Source: Lysobacterales bacterium | GTDB lineage: Bacteria; Pseudomonadota; Gammaproteobacteria; Xanthomonadales; SZUA-5 | Assembly: GCA_022844165.1 (NCBI GenBank) | Contig: JALHMH010000005.1 | Coordinates: forward strand, 1 to 64,000 | Length of the DNA stretch: 64,000 bases | Direction of reading: 5' to 3' | Shown: positions 17,322-26,416 of the stretch, piece by piece | Layout: the number at the start of each line of letters is the position of its first letter | Numbering within the stretch: the first letter of the stretch is position 1 | Position numbers and translations under genes: made by a program | The notes under the pieces: model-generated | Databases searched by the model: none | The model's input: the letters and a program-made list of their open reading frames with translations, nothing else | What the model was told of the DNA's origin: nothing

Positions 17322-19100
17322 TCAACCGAAGCGCCGAGCGCCGGCCTGCACTGTCAGAGTGCGATCCACAACAGCCGTGTAATTGGTGTTGAAGACGTTG
17401 CTGACCAGAATCCACTGGGCCTGTGCGCGTTCGCGCGTGATGTCCAACAACACAAAGCCACGCCGCGATGTTTCGGCATACACCAGTTGATCCACGCGCG
17501 TCTGTGCAGGCGCGCTGTTGCTCTCCACGATCACCGCAGACAGCGCTGGCGATGGGATATCGGGCAACGCTTCCTCGAAGCCTGGCGACGAAACCGATGG
17601 CGTTGCCAATTCAACACCCACGTTGACGATGCCGGTCGCGGTGGGCAGGCGCAGATTGGCCGCCCAGGAGTTGTGACTATCGCCCGTGAGGACCAGCGGG
17701 TTACGGGCCGCCTGCAACAACGTACCCAGAAGCCGCGTTCGGGCAGTCGGATACGCAGCCCAACTATCGGCGACAAAGTCGTACAGCGGCAACCCGGCAC
17801 GAGCCAGTTGATTATATTGCGCCAGTCCAGCAGGGCCGCCCAGGAGTTGCTGAATGCCGGCAACCAGCGCGTCCCGGACTGCGGCCGGCAGCACGCGCGT
17901 GTCCGAGAAATTAGGCGCCGACTGAAAGTGAAGCAGCGTCTGATTGCCGATGATCTGCCAGGGTGCCGTGCTGGTCGACAGTTGCGACTGTATGAAGGCC
18001 TCCTGCTCAGCGCTCATCATGCGACGCGAGCGTGTGCTACCGGGAACCACGTCGGCGGGAAAGGTACCGTCGGGTCGTGCGGTCAGATAGAACGACAAAA
18101 ACTGGTCCTGACTGACCGCATACTGATCGCGCCCCTCGATTCGCGTGTCCAGCATCACCAGCCGTGCCAGATTGCCGAAATCGAAGGCGCGCCAAATGCG
18201 CAGGCGATTACCGTCGAGCGCGGTGCGAATTGGCATCCATTCGTGGTAGGCGCGCGTCGAATCGAGCAAGCGCGTCTCCCATGAACCCTCGTTCGGCTGA
18301 TGGTTTTCGGCACCATTGCGCCAACTGTCGTTGGTCGATTCGTGATCGTCCCAAACCATAATCCATGGATTCTTCCGATGCAGCTCCTGTAGATCGGCAT
18401 CGCTCCGGTACAGCGCATAACGTTGGCGATAGTCGGCGAGCGTAATGGTCTCGTTACGTGGGTTCAGTTGTTCGATCCGCGGTTGCGTAACGGCCTGTCC
18501 AACGCTGTTCCGACCCACCGCAAGACCGGGCGTCTGATAGCCCGTCGGGCCGTACTCGTAGATGTAATCGCCCAGATGCAACACGGCGTTGAGATCGTCG
18601 CGCTGTGCCGCTTCGCGATAGACGTTAAAGAACCCCTTCGGATGATTGGAGCATGAGAAGAACGCCAGCTTGATATTGGCCACATCGCCAACAGGCAGTG
18701 TGCGGGTAATGCCCACCGCAGACCGACGATCGCGATATACGAACTGGTAGTAATACGTCTTGCCCGGCTCGAGGCCGGCAGCATCGACTTTGCAACACCC
18801 ATCGTTCTCCGGGCTGGATAGTACCAGACCGCCCGCGACCGGGCGCCGCATATCGGCGCGCTCAGAAATCGACCAGAACACATAGAAGCTCGTGCCAGAC
18901 CCTGCCGCCACAGCACGCGTCCACAAAATTACCCGATTCGCAAGCGGATCGCCGCTGGCGACGCCATGCGTAAACGACACATCAAGAACCGGCTCGCGGG
19001 CAAACGCCCTGGAATTGACGCCAGCAGTCGCGATCGGCGCCAAACCAGCTGCAAGAGCGCCGCGCAGCACGCGGCGGCGAGTGGAGAACAGGTCGGTCAC
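17322..19100 (-). CDS. phoD: alkaline phosphatase D family protein (PhoD)
   Basis: A 592-residue exported phosphatase/phosphodiesterase. The N-terminus has a twin-arginine signal ('FSTRRRVLRGALAAGLAP'), expected for a PhoD enzyme folded with metals before export. Family motifs are 'ASGDPLANRVILWTR', 'FFSCSNHPKGFFNVYR', 'LHLGDYIYEYG', 'VWDDHESTNDSW' and 'LTGDSHNSW', giving Fe/Ca ligands in the calcineurin-like core. The start is a GTG at 19100 with GGAGG 7 bases upstream; the ORF beyond it lacks a signal peptide. A second PhoD paralogue lies at 36097-37635. Confidence 0.93.
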   Translation of the reverse strand: MTDLFSTRRRVLRGALAAGLAPIATAGVNSRAFAREPVLDVSFTHGVASGDPLANRVILWTRAVAAGSGTSFYVFWSISERADMRRPVAGGLVLSSPENDGCCKVDAAGLEPGKTYYYQFVYRDRRSAVGITRTLPVGDVANIKLAFFSCSNHPKGFFNVYREAAQRDDLNAVLHLGDYIYEYGPTGYQTPGLAVGRNSVGQAVTQPRIEQLNPRNETITLADYRQRYALYRSDADLQELHRKNPWIMVWDDHESTNDSWRNGAENHQPNEGSWETRLLDSTRAYHEWMPIRTALDGNRLRIWRAFDFGNLARLVMLDTRIEGRDQYAVSQDQFLSFYLTARPDGTFPADVVPGSTRSRRMMSAEQEAFIQSQLSTSTAPWQIIGNQTLLHFQSAPNFSDTRVLPAAVRDALVAGIQQLLGGPAGLAQYNQLARAGLPLYDFVADSWAAYPTARTRLLGTLLQAARNPLVLTGDSHNSWAANLRLPTATGIVNVGVELATPSVSSPGFEEALPDIPSPALSAVIVESNSAPAQTRVDQLVYAETSRRGFVLLDITRERAQAQWILVSNVFNTNYTAVVDRTLTVQAGARRFG

Positions 19101-19209
19101 GAATAAGCCTCCAGGAAGCAATGCCGACAGGCTGCGGCCTCGCGATGACCGACCGATGACATCCGGATTGCAGTTTGGTCCGCCCGAAACGGACAATCGA
19201 CCGTTTGAC

Positions 19210-20301
19210 TCAGGCGAGTCCCAGAAATTCGTTCACACGTTGCAACTCATCTTCGAAAGCGGTTTCGAAGTCGGATCCGTTGGGGCGGCCAGCCACATAT
19301 CCTGGGTCGACGATCAGGCGCTGATTGCGGACCGCCAGATTGCACCAGCCGATGACGCGGTCGCCCCACAACATGGGCAGCGCGTAGTGCCCCATTTTGC
19401 GTTTCGCTGCGGGTGTGTATGCCTCAAAGCGGTAGGCCCAGCCCCAGAAGACCTCGAAACGCCGACGATCCCAGACCACGGGATCGAACGGTGCCAGCAA
19501 ACGCAGCAGCGGCGCTCGAACGCGCCATCGCGGCGCCGCTGGATTCTCCTCCGCCGGCCAATACCAGTCGATGCCCTGGACATGCGCATGCGCCAGCCGC
19601 GACTGTGCATCCGCCATGGCGCGACGGCGATCCGCCTGCCACTGCGGCACCGCCATCCGCAAAGCGCCGATCAGTTGTCGCAACGATTGCGCCGGCAGGG
19701 GTGCGTAGGTGGCAGCGATCAAGTCCACGAGCGCATCCATGCGCGCCGTTGCGATGCGGGGATCGCCGGAATTCGGCCAGGGCGTACGCGCCACGTAGAC
19801 GCGCGTACCGGCTTCGCGACGCGCCACACGCAACAGCCCACGATAGTGCAGTCCATCGAGCAACTCGGTGCTGGCATTCGACGAACCGCCAAACCAATTG
19901 CGGACCTTGCCGTGGTTGAAATGCGCATCGACCTGCCGCGGATGTACCTCCCCACGCTCCCGCACGTACGCCAGCACCAGATTCGCCTGGTTCCAGCGAG
20001 ACTCAGGCCATGGCGTTTGAGGGGTTCGCGGGTGCATCAACGCATGGTGCTCAGCGCCAAGAAATCCGTAGTTGACGAAAAAGTCCTCTTCAATCGCTAA
20101 GCGCGGATAACGCTGCTCCAGATCGCCTGCCCGATAACCAGTCACACGATGGCGCAGAATCAAGTCCTGCGCGCGTGCCGGAGCCCGCAGCGGGTCGGCC
20201 TGCAAAAACCCGAGTTGCGCCAGCGCACGCGCCAGACTCGTCGGCTTGAACAGCGTGCGCGCAAGGGCGTAACGGCGAAGGCGCTCGAGTGTCAAAGGCA
20301 T
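19210..20301 (-). CDS. YcaQ-family winged-helix protein (interstrand crosslink glycosylase-like)
   Basis: A 363-residue protein of the YcaQ/AlkX-like winged-helix family (former DUF1006), whose characterised members unhook DNA interstrand crosslinks. Typical features are the N-terminal 'RLRRYALARTLF', 'GFLQADPLRAPARAQDLILRHR', and 'WSGTSR'-like central blocks ('HYALPMLWGDRVIGW' near the C-terminus). The ATG at 20301 lies inside a 32-bp sequence that is repeated 70 bp upstream, so the 5' region carries a decoy start (see repeat features). Convergence or operon partners are not evident; PhoD lies downstream on the same strand. Confidence 0.85.
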   Translation of the reverse strand: MPLTLERLRRYALARTLFKPTSLARALAQLGFLQADPLRAPARAQDLILRHRVTGYRAGDLEQRYPRLAIEEDFFVNYGFLGAEHHALMHPRTPQTPWPESRWNQANLVLAYVRERGEVHPRQVDAHFNHGKVRNWFGGSSNASTELLDGLHYRGLLRVARREAGTRVYVARTPWPNSGDPRIATARMDALVDLIAATYAPLPAQSLRQLIGALRMAVPQWQADRRRAMADAQSRLAHAHVQGIDWYWPAEENPAAPRWRVRAPLLRLLAPFDPVVWDRRRFEVFWGWAYRFEAYTPAAKRKMGHYALPMLWGDRVIGWCNLAVRNQRLIVDPGYVAGRPNGSDFETAFEDELQRVNEFLGLA

Positions 20302-20322
20302 AACAGTCGCATGGTTCGATGG
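20291..20322 (-). repeat. 32-bp direct repeat, copy over the YcaQ-like start codon
   Basis: The 32 bases GTCAAAGGCATAACAGTCGC... are identical to 20361-20392, giving a direct repeat with a 70-bp period. On the minus strand this copy contains the start ATGCCTTTGAC of the YcaQ-like gene. Confidence 0.95.
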
Positions 20323-20360
20323 GAGAACATAAAGTCACCTCTTACTTGGCGCGCATCGCG

Positions 20361-20392
20361 GTCAAAGGCATAACAGTCGCATGGTTCGATGG
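20361..20392 (-). repeat. 32-bp direct repeat, upstream copy with decoy start
   Basis: Identical to 20291-20322. On the minus strand it repeats the first codons of the YcaQ-like gene, then diverges and closes after a 9-residue reading frame (MPLTAMRAK). It is followed by GAGGTG and the true gene copy. It may act as a short upstream ORF, or be a neutral tandem duplication. Confidence 0.95.
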
Positions 20393-20532
20393 CAATCTAT
20401 GACCGGATCAGCCGAGGCATCGCTGGCCAATTTACGTAACGAGCCCTGCTGGCACGAGTGGTAACATCCGGATGTTGGCGAACGCTCATCGGCATTCTGC
20501 ACGTTACTTCCAAGAACATACTGAGGATTTCG

Positions 20533-21561
20533 GTGCCCAACGATGCCGCCCTGCCTTTGCCTTCCAGCGCCGCACGCGACAGAACGCGCGGGCCAGTGAT
20601 CAATTGTGTGGCCTATAACCGCAATGGCAAACGCATCAGCGACATTACCGTCGATGCGATCAGCGATGTGCTCAAGGAACCGGACACCTTCATCTGGTTG
20701 GGCTTGCATGAACCCGACGAAACGTTGCTGCTGAAAATCCAGGAGGAGTTTGACCTTCACGAGTTAGCCATCGAAGATGCACAACACGCGCACCAGAGGC
20801 CGAAGATCGAGGTCTATGACGACACGCTGTTCGTTGTCGTGCACACAGCGCAGTTCGTCGGTGGCAAAGTCGAGTTCGGCGAAACGCATATTTTTCTCGG
20901 CAAGCGTTTTTTGGTGACGGTACGTCATGGCGCGTCGCTCAGCTACGCGCGCGCTCGTTCGATCTGTGAGCAGACACCAGAAATGCTGGCTTTGGGACCG
21001 AGCTTTGGCTTGTACGCAATCCTCGACTTTATCGTCGACAACTACTTTCCGATCGTCTCCAGCTTTGAGGCTGAGCTGAAGGAACTGGAACTGCGCATCT
21101 TCAACGAAAAGTTCGACCGGAACACGATCGAACGGCTGTATTACCTCAAACGCGAACTGGTCACGCTGCGGCTTGCGGTCACACCGATGCATGACATCCT
21201 GAATCAACTCAAGCGTTTTTTTCCTGGCCTGATTCAGGAAGACGTGCGCGTCTACTTTCGCGACGTACTCGATCACGCGGTGCGGATGAGCGAAGCCACC
21301 AGCACGCTGGGCGAAATGATCTCGGCTGCTTTGCAGGTCAATCTTGCGATGGTGTCGGTGGGCCAGAACGAAGTGACCAAGCGCCTCGCGGGCTGGGCAG
21401 CGATTCTGGCCATCCCGACCACCGTCGGCGCTGTTTACGGAATGAACTTCGAGCACATCCCGGAACTCAAATGGCAATATGGCTACCATGTCGTCGTCGC
21501 TGCGACCGTGGTGGCATGCTCTGGCTTGTACTGGCGGCTCAAGAAGGCAGGCTGGTTGTAA
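20533..21561 (+). CDS. corA: CorA family magnesium/cobalt transporter
   Basis: A 342-residue inner membrane channel for Mg2+ (and Co2+/Ni2+) that works as a pentamer. The cytoplasmic N-terminal funnel spans about 1-280 and is followed by two TM helices with the signature 'YGMNFEHIPE' (GMN selectivity loop). The ORF opens at 20458, but the GTG at 20533 has TGAGGAT upstream and starts near the usual family N-terminus, so I chose it. It precedes gspL by 86 bases on the same strand. Confidence 0.92.
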   Translation: MPNDAALPLPSSAARDRTRGPVINCVAYNRNGKRISDITVDAISDVLKEPDTFIWLGLHEPDETLLLKIQEEFDLHELAIEDAQHAHQRPKIEVYDDTLFVVVHTAQFVGGKVEFGETHIFLGKRFLVTVRHGASLSYARARSICEQTPEMLALGPSFGLYAILDFIVDNYFPIVSSFEAELKELELRIFNEKFDRNTIERLYYLKRELVTLRLAVTPMHDILNQLKRFFPGLIQEDVRVYFRDVLDHAVRMSEATSTLGEMISAALQVNLAMVSVGQNEVTKRLAGWAAILAIPTTVGAVYGMNFEHIPELKWQYGYHVVVAATVVACSGLYWRLKKAGWL

Positions 21562-21647
21562 CGATCGGCTGAAGCTACTGCCGACTTGGACGGTCGTTTC
21601 ACGGCATTATCGCGCCTCATGCTTGCTCAACGAGAGAGATAGGTTTC

Positions 21648-22769
21648 GTGCCACAAACACTTTGGTTACGCGCGGCGCCGAATCGCCCTGTCGAGTGGCT
21701 GGTGCGCGATCCGCAGGGACGAATCGTCGCCGGCCCAGAATTGCTGCGCGCAGATTCGGTTCTGCCGAGCGCGGACAGCAGGATCGCCATCTGGAGCGAT
21801 CCCAGTTTGATGCTGCGCCGCGTTGAGCTGCCCAAGTCCGGCCTGGCGAAATGGCGCCAGGGCCTGCCTTATCTCGCGGAAGATTGGATCGCCGGCGACG
21901 TCGCGCAAGTTCACGTTGCGGCACCGACCCGGCTCACCGGGCGCGACACCTTGGTGGCGGTTGCGGACCGCGAGCGTCTGGTGGCGTTGCTCAGCGAACT
22001 AGCGCAATTCGGAATCGACGTGGATCGGCTGGTTCCGGAACCCGCGCTGCTCGGTCCAACGCATGCGGCCGATGTGCTGATCGACGCTCAGTATGCTTCG
22101 TTCTGCAATGCCGAACACGGCGGCACCACCGAAACCGACATGCTCGCGATGCTGGTCGATCCCAATGCGCGCATTCTGATCGGCCGAACGCCGCATGGCG
22201 AGTGGCACGGCGATGGCATCGAATCCGTGCTGCGCTGGGCGTCTTTGCAGCGCATCGACGACACCACGCTCGATCTGCGCTGCGGCGAATTTGCGAAGAC
22301 CCGGCGCGAATCACGTTTTCCGAAAATGCCCGTGCTGGCGCTCGCTGCGGCACTTCTGGTGCACACGCTGGCGCTGGTCTTCGACTGGTATCAGTTGCGC
22401 GGTCAGGTCGCGACGGCGGAAGTGCGAATCGAGACCGCGTTTCGCGATGCATTCGGCCCCGATGAGCGCATGGTCGATCCGGCGTTCCAGTTGCAGCAGG
22501 CCGCTCGCGGCGAAGCAAGCACGAGCCATGCAGGCGCCCTGGCTTTGCTGCAACGCATTGCACCAGTGCTCTCCGGCAGTCGCATGGTGCTGGTGAGTTT
22601 CGAGTATCGCGAGGGCGTTTTGGAGCTCGCGGTGCGTGCGCCGGATGCGTCGCAGTTCGACGGCTTCCGCGAACAACTGGTCAGCAGCGGACTGTCGATC
22701 GAAATGGGCAATACGCAATACGATGCCAATGAATTCACCGGCCGGCTAAAAATTCGGAGCGCAGGATGA
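21648..22769 (+). CDS. gspL: type II secretion system protein GspL
   Basis: A 373-residue bitopic protein of the type II secretion inner-membrane platform. It has a cytoplasmic actin-like domain (about 1-215, 'LPYLAEDWIAGDVAQVHV', 'LVPEPALLG'), a TM segment near 225-245 ('MPVLALAAALLVHTLALVF'), and a periplasmic ferredoxin-like domain. GspL recruits the GspE ATPase and pairs with GspM. It begins with GTG, preceded by a purine-rich GAGAGAGATAGG. Its stop overlaps the gspM start (ATGA). Confidence 0.88.
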   Translation: MPQTLWLRAAPNRPVEWLVRDPQGRIVAGPELLRADSVLPSADSRIAIWSDPSLMLRRVELPKSGLAKWRQGLPYLAEDWIAGDVAQVHVAAPTRLTGRDTLVAVADRERLVALLSELAQFGIDVDRLVPEPALLGPTHAADVLIDAQYASFCNAEHGGTTETDMLAMLVDPNARILIGRTPHGEWHGDGIESVLRWASLQRIDDTTLDLRCGEFAKTRRESRFPKMPVLALAAALLVHTLALVFDWYQLRGQVATAEVRIETAFRDAFGPDERMVDPAFQLQQAARGEASTSHAGALALLQRIAPVLSGSRMVLVSFEYREGVLELAVRAPDASQFDGFREQLVSSGLSIEMGNTQYDANEFTGRLKIRSAG

Positions 22770-23242
22770 ACGCATGGTGGCGTGGATTGGCCGATCGTGA
22801 GCGAACGCTGCTGCTGGTGGCTGCGGTGGTGATCGGCGTATGCGTTTGGTGGCTGTTGTTGTTGCGGCCGCTCGGCGCTGCGCGCGATGCCTTGGCGGAG
22901 CGGTTGCCGGTGGCGCAGCGCCAGGCGCTCGAGGCCGAAACGGCAGCGATGTCGATCAAGGCACAGCCCGCGCTTGGGCAAATGCCGCGGGTTGGGCGAT
23001 CGCTGCTCGCGATGGCGGACGCCACTGCGCGCGACGCCGGTTTGGGCAAGGCGCTCGACCGCGTCGAACCACAAGGTGAGCGAGAGGTCCGCGTCTGGCT
23101 CAAAGACGCCCATTTCGACGCACTGGCAACCTGGGCCGAACAACTCAATCGCGAGGGCATCATCGTCAGCGAATGGTCAGTGGATCGTGCGCTGGCGCCG
23201 GGCGTCGTGAACGCGCGGCTGGCTTTGAAGGAATCGCCGTGA
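22766..23242 (+). CDS. gspM: type II secretion system protein GspM
   Basis: A 158-residue protein with one N-terminal TM helix (about 17-35, 'TLLLVAAVVIGVCVWWLLLL') and a small periplasmic domain, as in GspM, the partner that stabilises GspL. It overlaps gspL by 4 bases and gspN by 4 bases (GTGA), so the three are translationally coupled. Confidence 0.88.
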   Translation: MNAWWRGLADRERTLLLVAAVVIGVCVWWLLLLRPLGAARDALAERLPVAQRQALEAETAAMSIKAQPALGQMPRVGRSLLAMADATARDAGLGKALDRVEPQGEREVRVWLKDAHFDALATWAEQLNREGIIVSEWSVDRALAPGVVNARLALKESP

Positions 23243-24003
23243 AACGCTGGCTGTTGTGGGGATCGCTCATTTTGCTGGCGCTTGCGGCCGTGCTCGCCGC
23301 GACCTTGCCGGCGGCGGTGGTGTGGCGCCACATCGCACCAAACGTGCCGGATCTTGCGCTCGAGTCGCTCTCGGGAACGGTGTGGCGAGGCGAGGCCGGC
23401 AATGCACGTGTACGCGGTTTCGCCCTAGGCAAACTGCGTTGGCAGTTGGCGCCCTTGAGCCTGCTCTCGGCACCGACTGTGCGCCTGGCGCTCGACGGAA
23501 AGGATCTGGATCTTGAGACGACTGTGCGCAGCAGTGGCACCGACACCGAATTCACCTCGTTGACGGCGACCACCGACGCCGCATGGTTATCGCCCGCGTT
23601 GGCGATTCCCGAGCTGAAGCCGGAGGGCGAATTGGATATCGCCATCGAGCGTTTGCTGATTGGACAAAATGGCATTCCGAGTGTGATCGCGGGCAGCGCG
23701 CGCTGGCGCAAGGCAGCAGTGACAGGTCGCGTGCGCGCCGATCTCGGCGATATTGAGCTGTCGGCGCGCACGATCAACAAAAAAATCGAATTGACTGCAC
23801 GTGACGATGGCCGCGGCGCACTGATCGTCAACGGCAATTTCGAGATTGAGGGCAGTACTTATCGTGGCCGCGTTGCGCTGACACCGCGCAACGCGGATCC
23901 TGCCCTGATAGAAGCGCTGCAGTGGATCGGCGCGCCCCAACCCGACGGCAGCCGTCTGTTGATCGTCGACGGCACCATCCGGGCGACTCAGGTTCAGCTG
24001 TAG
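23239..24003 (+). CDS. gspN: type II secretion system protein GspN
   Basis: A 254-residue protein with an N-terminal TM/signal-anchor (MKRWLLWGSLILLALAAVLA) and a periplasmic beta-rich domain ('LSGTVWRGEAGNARVRGFAL', 'LRWQLAPLSLL') typical of GspN, an accessory T2SS subunit found in some systems, including xanthomonads. The start is the GTG at 23239, which overlaps the gspM stop; the longer ORF from 23173 is an overlap artefact. It ends the cluster and is convergent with tonB. Confidence 0.87.
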   Translation: MKRWLLWGSLILLALAAVLAATLPAAVVWRHIAPNVPDLALESLSGTVWRGEAGNARVRGFALGKLRWQLAPLSLLSAPTVRLALDGKDLDLETTVRSSGTDTEFTSLTATTDAAWLSPALAIPELKPEGELDIAIERLLIGQNGIPSVIAGSARWRKAAVTGRVRADLGDIELSARTINKKIELTARDDGRGALIVNGNFEIEGSTYRGRVALTPRNADPALIEALQWIGAPQPDGSRLLIVDGTIRATQVQL

Positions 24004-24039
24004 CAGCAATCAACGAATACGTCTGTCGGTCTGGCGAAT

Positions 24040-24705
24040 CTAATCCTCCACCGTAAACACCACCGGTACACGCGCCCATACCTCGCGGGCAGTGCCGTCT
24101 TTGACATACGGCTGAAATCGCCAGCGCTTGAGCGCTCGCAGCGCAGCGCGTTCGAAGTTGCCATTGCCAGACGAATTGCCGATGCGCAGTTCGAGGGGCA
24201 GACCATCGGTGCCGACGAGCACCAAGACCTCCACAGAACCGCCGATTCGGCGCGCCTGTTCGTTGCGCGGATAGGCCGGCGGCGGCGCGAACAGCTTGGT
24301 CAAAGCCAATGCCTGGCTGGGATCTGATCCATCCGGCCCGGTATCGACCGTGCTGTCGACTGCCGTTTCTTCCGGATTTGACTCGGTCACAGTCTCCGCG
24401 CTGATCGACGGCGCAACAAACTCTCGCGTGTCGCTCGGCACAACTGGCGTCGGAACAAAGGTCGTCGGTTGCGGTGGTGCGGGTGTAGGCGCGGGCGGGG
24501 GTGGCACCGGCGGGCGCGGTGGCGGCTGTACCTCCGTGAATTCGATCAATGTGGCCACTTCTTGCGACTTAGGCGTCTTCAACTCGAATGCCTGTTTGGG
24601 TAACAACAGAACCGCAAAAACGATGGCGTGAAAAACGAACACGCCCGACAGTGCAAGCACCCGTTTGGCATCCCAACTTTGCCGATACGTCGTCCGCGCA
24701 CCCAT
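24040..24705 (-). CDS. tonB: TonB family energy transducer
   Basis: A 221-residue protein with an N-terminal TM anchor (about 17-36, 'VLALSGVFVFHAIVFAVLLL'), a Pro-rich spacer of PPPRPPVPPP type, and a C-terminal TonB domain ('PAYPRNEQARRIGGSVEVLV', 'ALRALKRWRFQP'). It would couple the proton motive force, with ExbB/ExbD, to outer membrane receptors; exbB/exbD are not in the window. The ATG at 24705 has GAGGGGGAAG upstream. It is convergent with gspN. Confidence 0.92.
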   Translation of the reverse strand: MGARTTYRQSWDAKRVLALSGVFVFHAIVFAVLLLPKQAFELKTPKSQEVATLIEFTEVQPPPRPPVPPPPAPTPAPPQPTTFVPTPVVPSDTREFVAPSISAETVTESNPEETAVDSTVDTGPDGSDPSQALALTKLFAPPPAYPRNEQARRIGGSVEVLVLVGTDGLPLELRIGNSSGNGNFERAALRALKRWRFQPYVKDGTAREVWARVPVVFTVED

Positions 24706-24882
24706 GAGCTTCCCCCTCGTCCACACCGCGATTTGGCGTGATGCCAAAGTAACCGAGGTCATCTTGGACCAGACTCAACGGGAGATTGGGAGTTGTTTAG
24801 GGATCGCCGACGGGCCGTAGCGGGCCAGCAGCAAAGGCGTCGCTTCCGGTCGCGCCGGAAGCGACGTAGGCGCAACTACGAC

Positions 24883-26190
24883 TCAAGGGCAGCTCAGCCC
24901 CACACCACGATTGAAGGTGCGGGACATGTCGACTGAACCTGGTCCGCCCCAGCCGCTCAACGTGGGTGTGTACGAAACGGTGAGTTGACCACAGTTGGCG
25001 TACCGCAGGCGCACGTTGCCCCAGCTGATGAACTGAACATCCTGGGCTTGGAATGCGCTTCCGAATCGCGCACCGCGGGTGATCGACACGGGCATGTCGA
25101 TATCCTGATTGACGGAACTGCTGTTGAGGGTGGCCACACCGGATAGATACGTCGGATTGCCCGCCGGATCGTAGGTGAACCACGCGAAGAACAGCAGGCT
25201 TCGATCGACAAATGAAGGGTCTGGGTTTCTCACGACTTCGATCATGACACCCTCGCCCGCGCGACGCGGGTTCCACCAGGTGCCACCGAATCCGGCGTCA
25301 ATTCCAATCAACCCCCGCACCGTGGCCGGCACCAGTGTGACCATCGTGCTGCCGCGGGTATTGCTTGCCGCACCAATGCGGATCCAATAGGTGGTACCGC
25401 TCACGGCGTCGAAGCTAACTTCGGCGTCGAGATTTCCATTGACAAAATCGATATCGTCGACGGAGCCGACCAAGGTTAACGCGTTCAACGCGCTGCCCGT
25501 AAACACGTCGACGATCGAGTCGAAGCCAGCGTTAACCGTCCTGATGGTATAGCGCTGCGAACTCGTGGCCGCGAACCGATACCAGGCGGTGCGAGAAGCG
25601 GCTCCCGGTTCGCTGGCTTCCGTTGTCGCAGCGGGCGAATTCAGAAATACGTTGTCACCGACCGACAAAGCAGCAGCGTTGGCGAATAGATCATTCGGTG
25701 GCGGCAGAGCGATCGGAATACCCGTTGGCGTAAACGAATAATTCAGCACGTAGCCACCGCTGTTGACGTTGTTGCGACTACCATCGATGGCCAGATAGTA
25801 CGTACCGTGGCCGAGGATGACTTCGACCGAGCTGCTGAAATTGGTTGCGGAGATATCGTCGTTGCCGCCAACCAGCGCCAGCTCGCTCAAATTTGCGCCG
25901 CGATACACCGCCAGCGTGGTGTCGAATTGCGACCCGATAGTATCGGCGTTGAACCGATAGGGACGGTCAGTATTGATGCGAAACCAATGGCTCTTTCCGG
26001 TTGCAAACGGGCTGATACCGATTTCCCCGAGCTGCGCGGTCGCCGTTGAAGTGCTGCCTTGAATGGTGCCCTGGTCGAGCGGCAGCGTCGCTGTGGTGGC
26101 CCCTAAGGCAAATCGATCTGTCCCCTGCGCAAACAATGGGCCGGCGAGCACGAAGCCGGCCGCGAATAGCAAAGTCAAACGCAATTTCAT
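24883..26190 (-). CDS. secreted protein with beta-sandwich repeats and a C-terminal GxW-type domain
   Basis: A 435-residue secreted protein: signal peptide (MKLRLTLLFAAGFVLAGPLFA), then two PPC-like beta-sandwich modules ('SHWFRINTDRPYRFNADT', 'TAWYRFAATSSQRYTIRT', each with 'DTTLAVY'/'DSIVDVF' strands), and a C-terminal domain ('FGGTWWNPRRAGEGVMIEV ... LFFAWFTYDPAGNPTYL'). The last domain also occurs, rearranged, in the secreted propeller at 47811. No catalytic motif is visible, so it is likely a binding or surface protein, possibly a T2SS substrate. AGGA precedes the ATG at 26190 by about 8 bases. The 226 bases upstream hold no visible gene. Confidence 0.8.
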   Translation of the reverse strand: MKLRLTLLFAAGFVLAGPLFAQGTDRFALGATTATLPLDQGTIQGSTSTATAQLGEIGISPFATGKSHWFRINTDRPYRFNADTIGSQFDTTLAVYRGANLSELALVGGNDDISATNFSSSVEVILGHGTYYLAIDGSRNNVNSGGYVLNYSFTPTGIPIALPPPNDLFANAAALSVGDNVFLNSPAATTEASEPGAASRTAWYRFAATSSQRYTIRTVNAGFDSIVDVFTGSALNALTLVGSVDDIDFVNGNLDAEVSFDAVSGTTYWIRIGAASNTRGSTMVTLVPATVRGLIGIDAGFGGTWWNPRRAGEGVMIEVVRNPDPSFVDRSLLFFAWFTYDPAGNPTYLSGVATLNSSSVNQDIDMPVSITRGARFGSAFQAQDVQFISWGNVRLRYANCGQLTVSYTPTLSGWGGPGSVDMSRTFNRGVGLSCP

Positions 26191-26416
26191 GATGTCGTTC
26201 CTGGTTGGAGATGGCTGGCGATGACTTGCAATCCAAGGGTGCAAGACAACTCCCAACCCTCACAAACGCAGTCCGACACAAAATCCGGCAGGCAATCCGG
26301 GCGCGCCTGCGCTACGGCAAGCAGCGCTCAAACGTCGGAGCGCTCCCGCCCGACTGCTCCACAATCAAGCTTCGACCGCGAACCGTGCCTGCTGGACCGC
26401 AGCTTCGCCTATCCCG

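Noticed and set aside
17040-18284. 414-codon plus-strand ORF
   Set aside because: Antisense to the PhoD gene, with no family features; a shadow of GC-rich codon structure.
18892-20100. 402-codon plus-strand ORF
   Set aside because: Antisense to PhoD and the YcaQ-like gene; spans their boundary.
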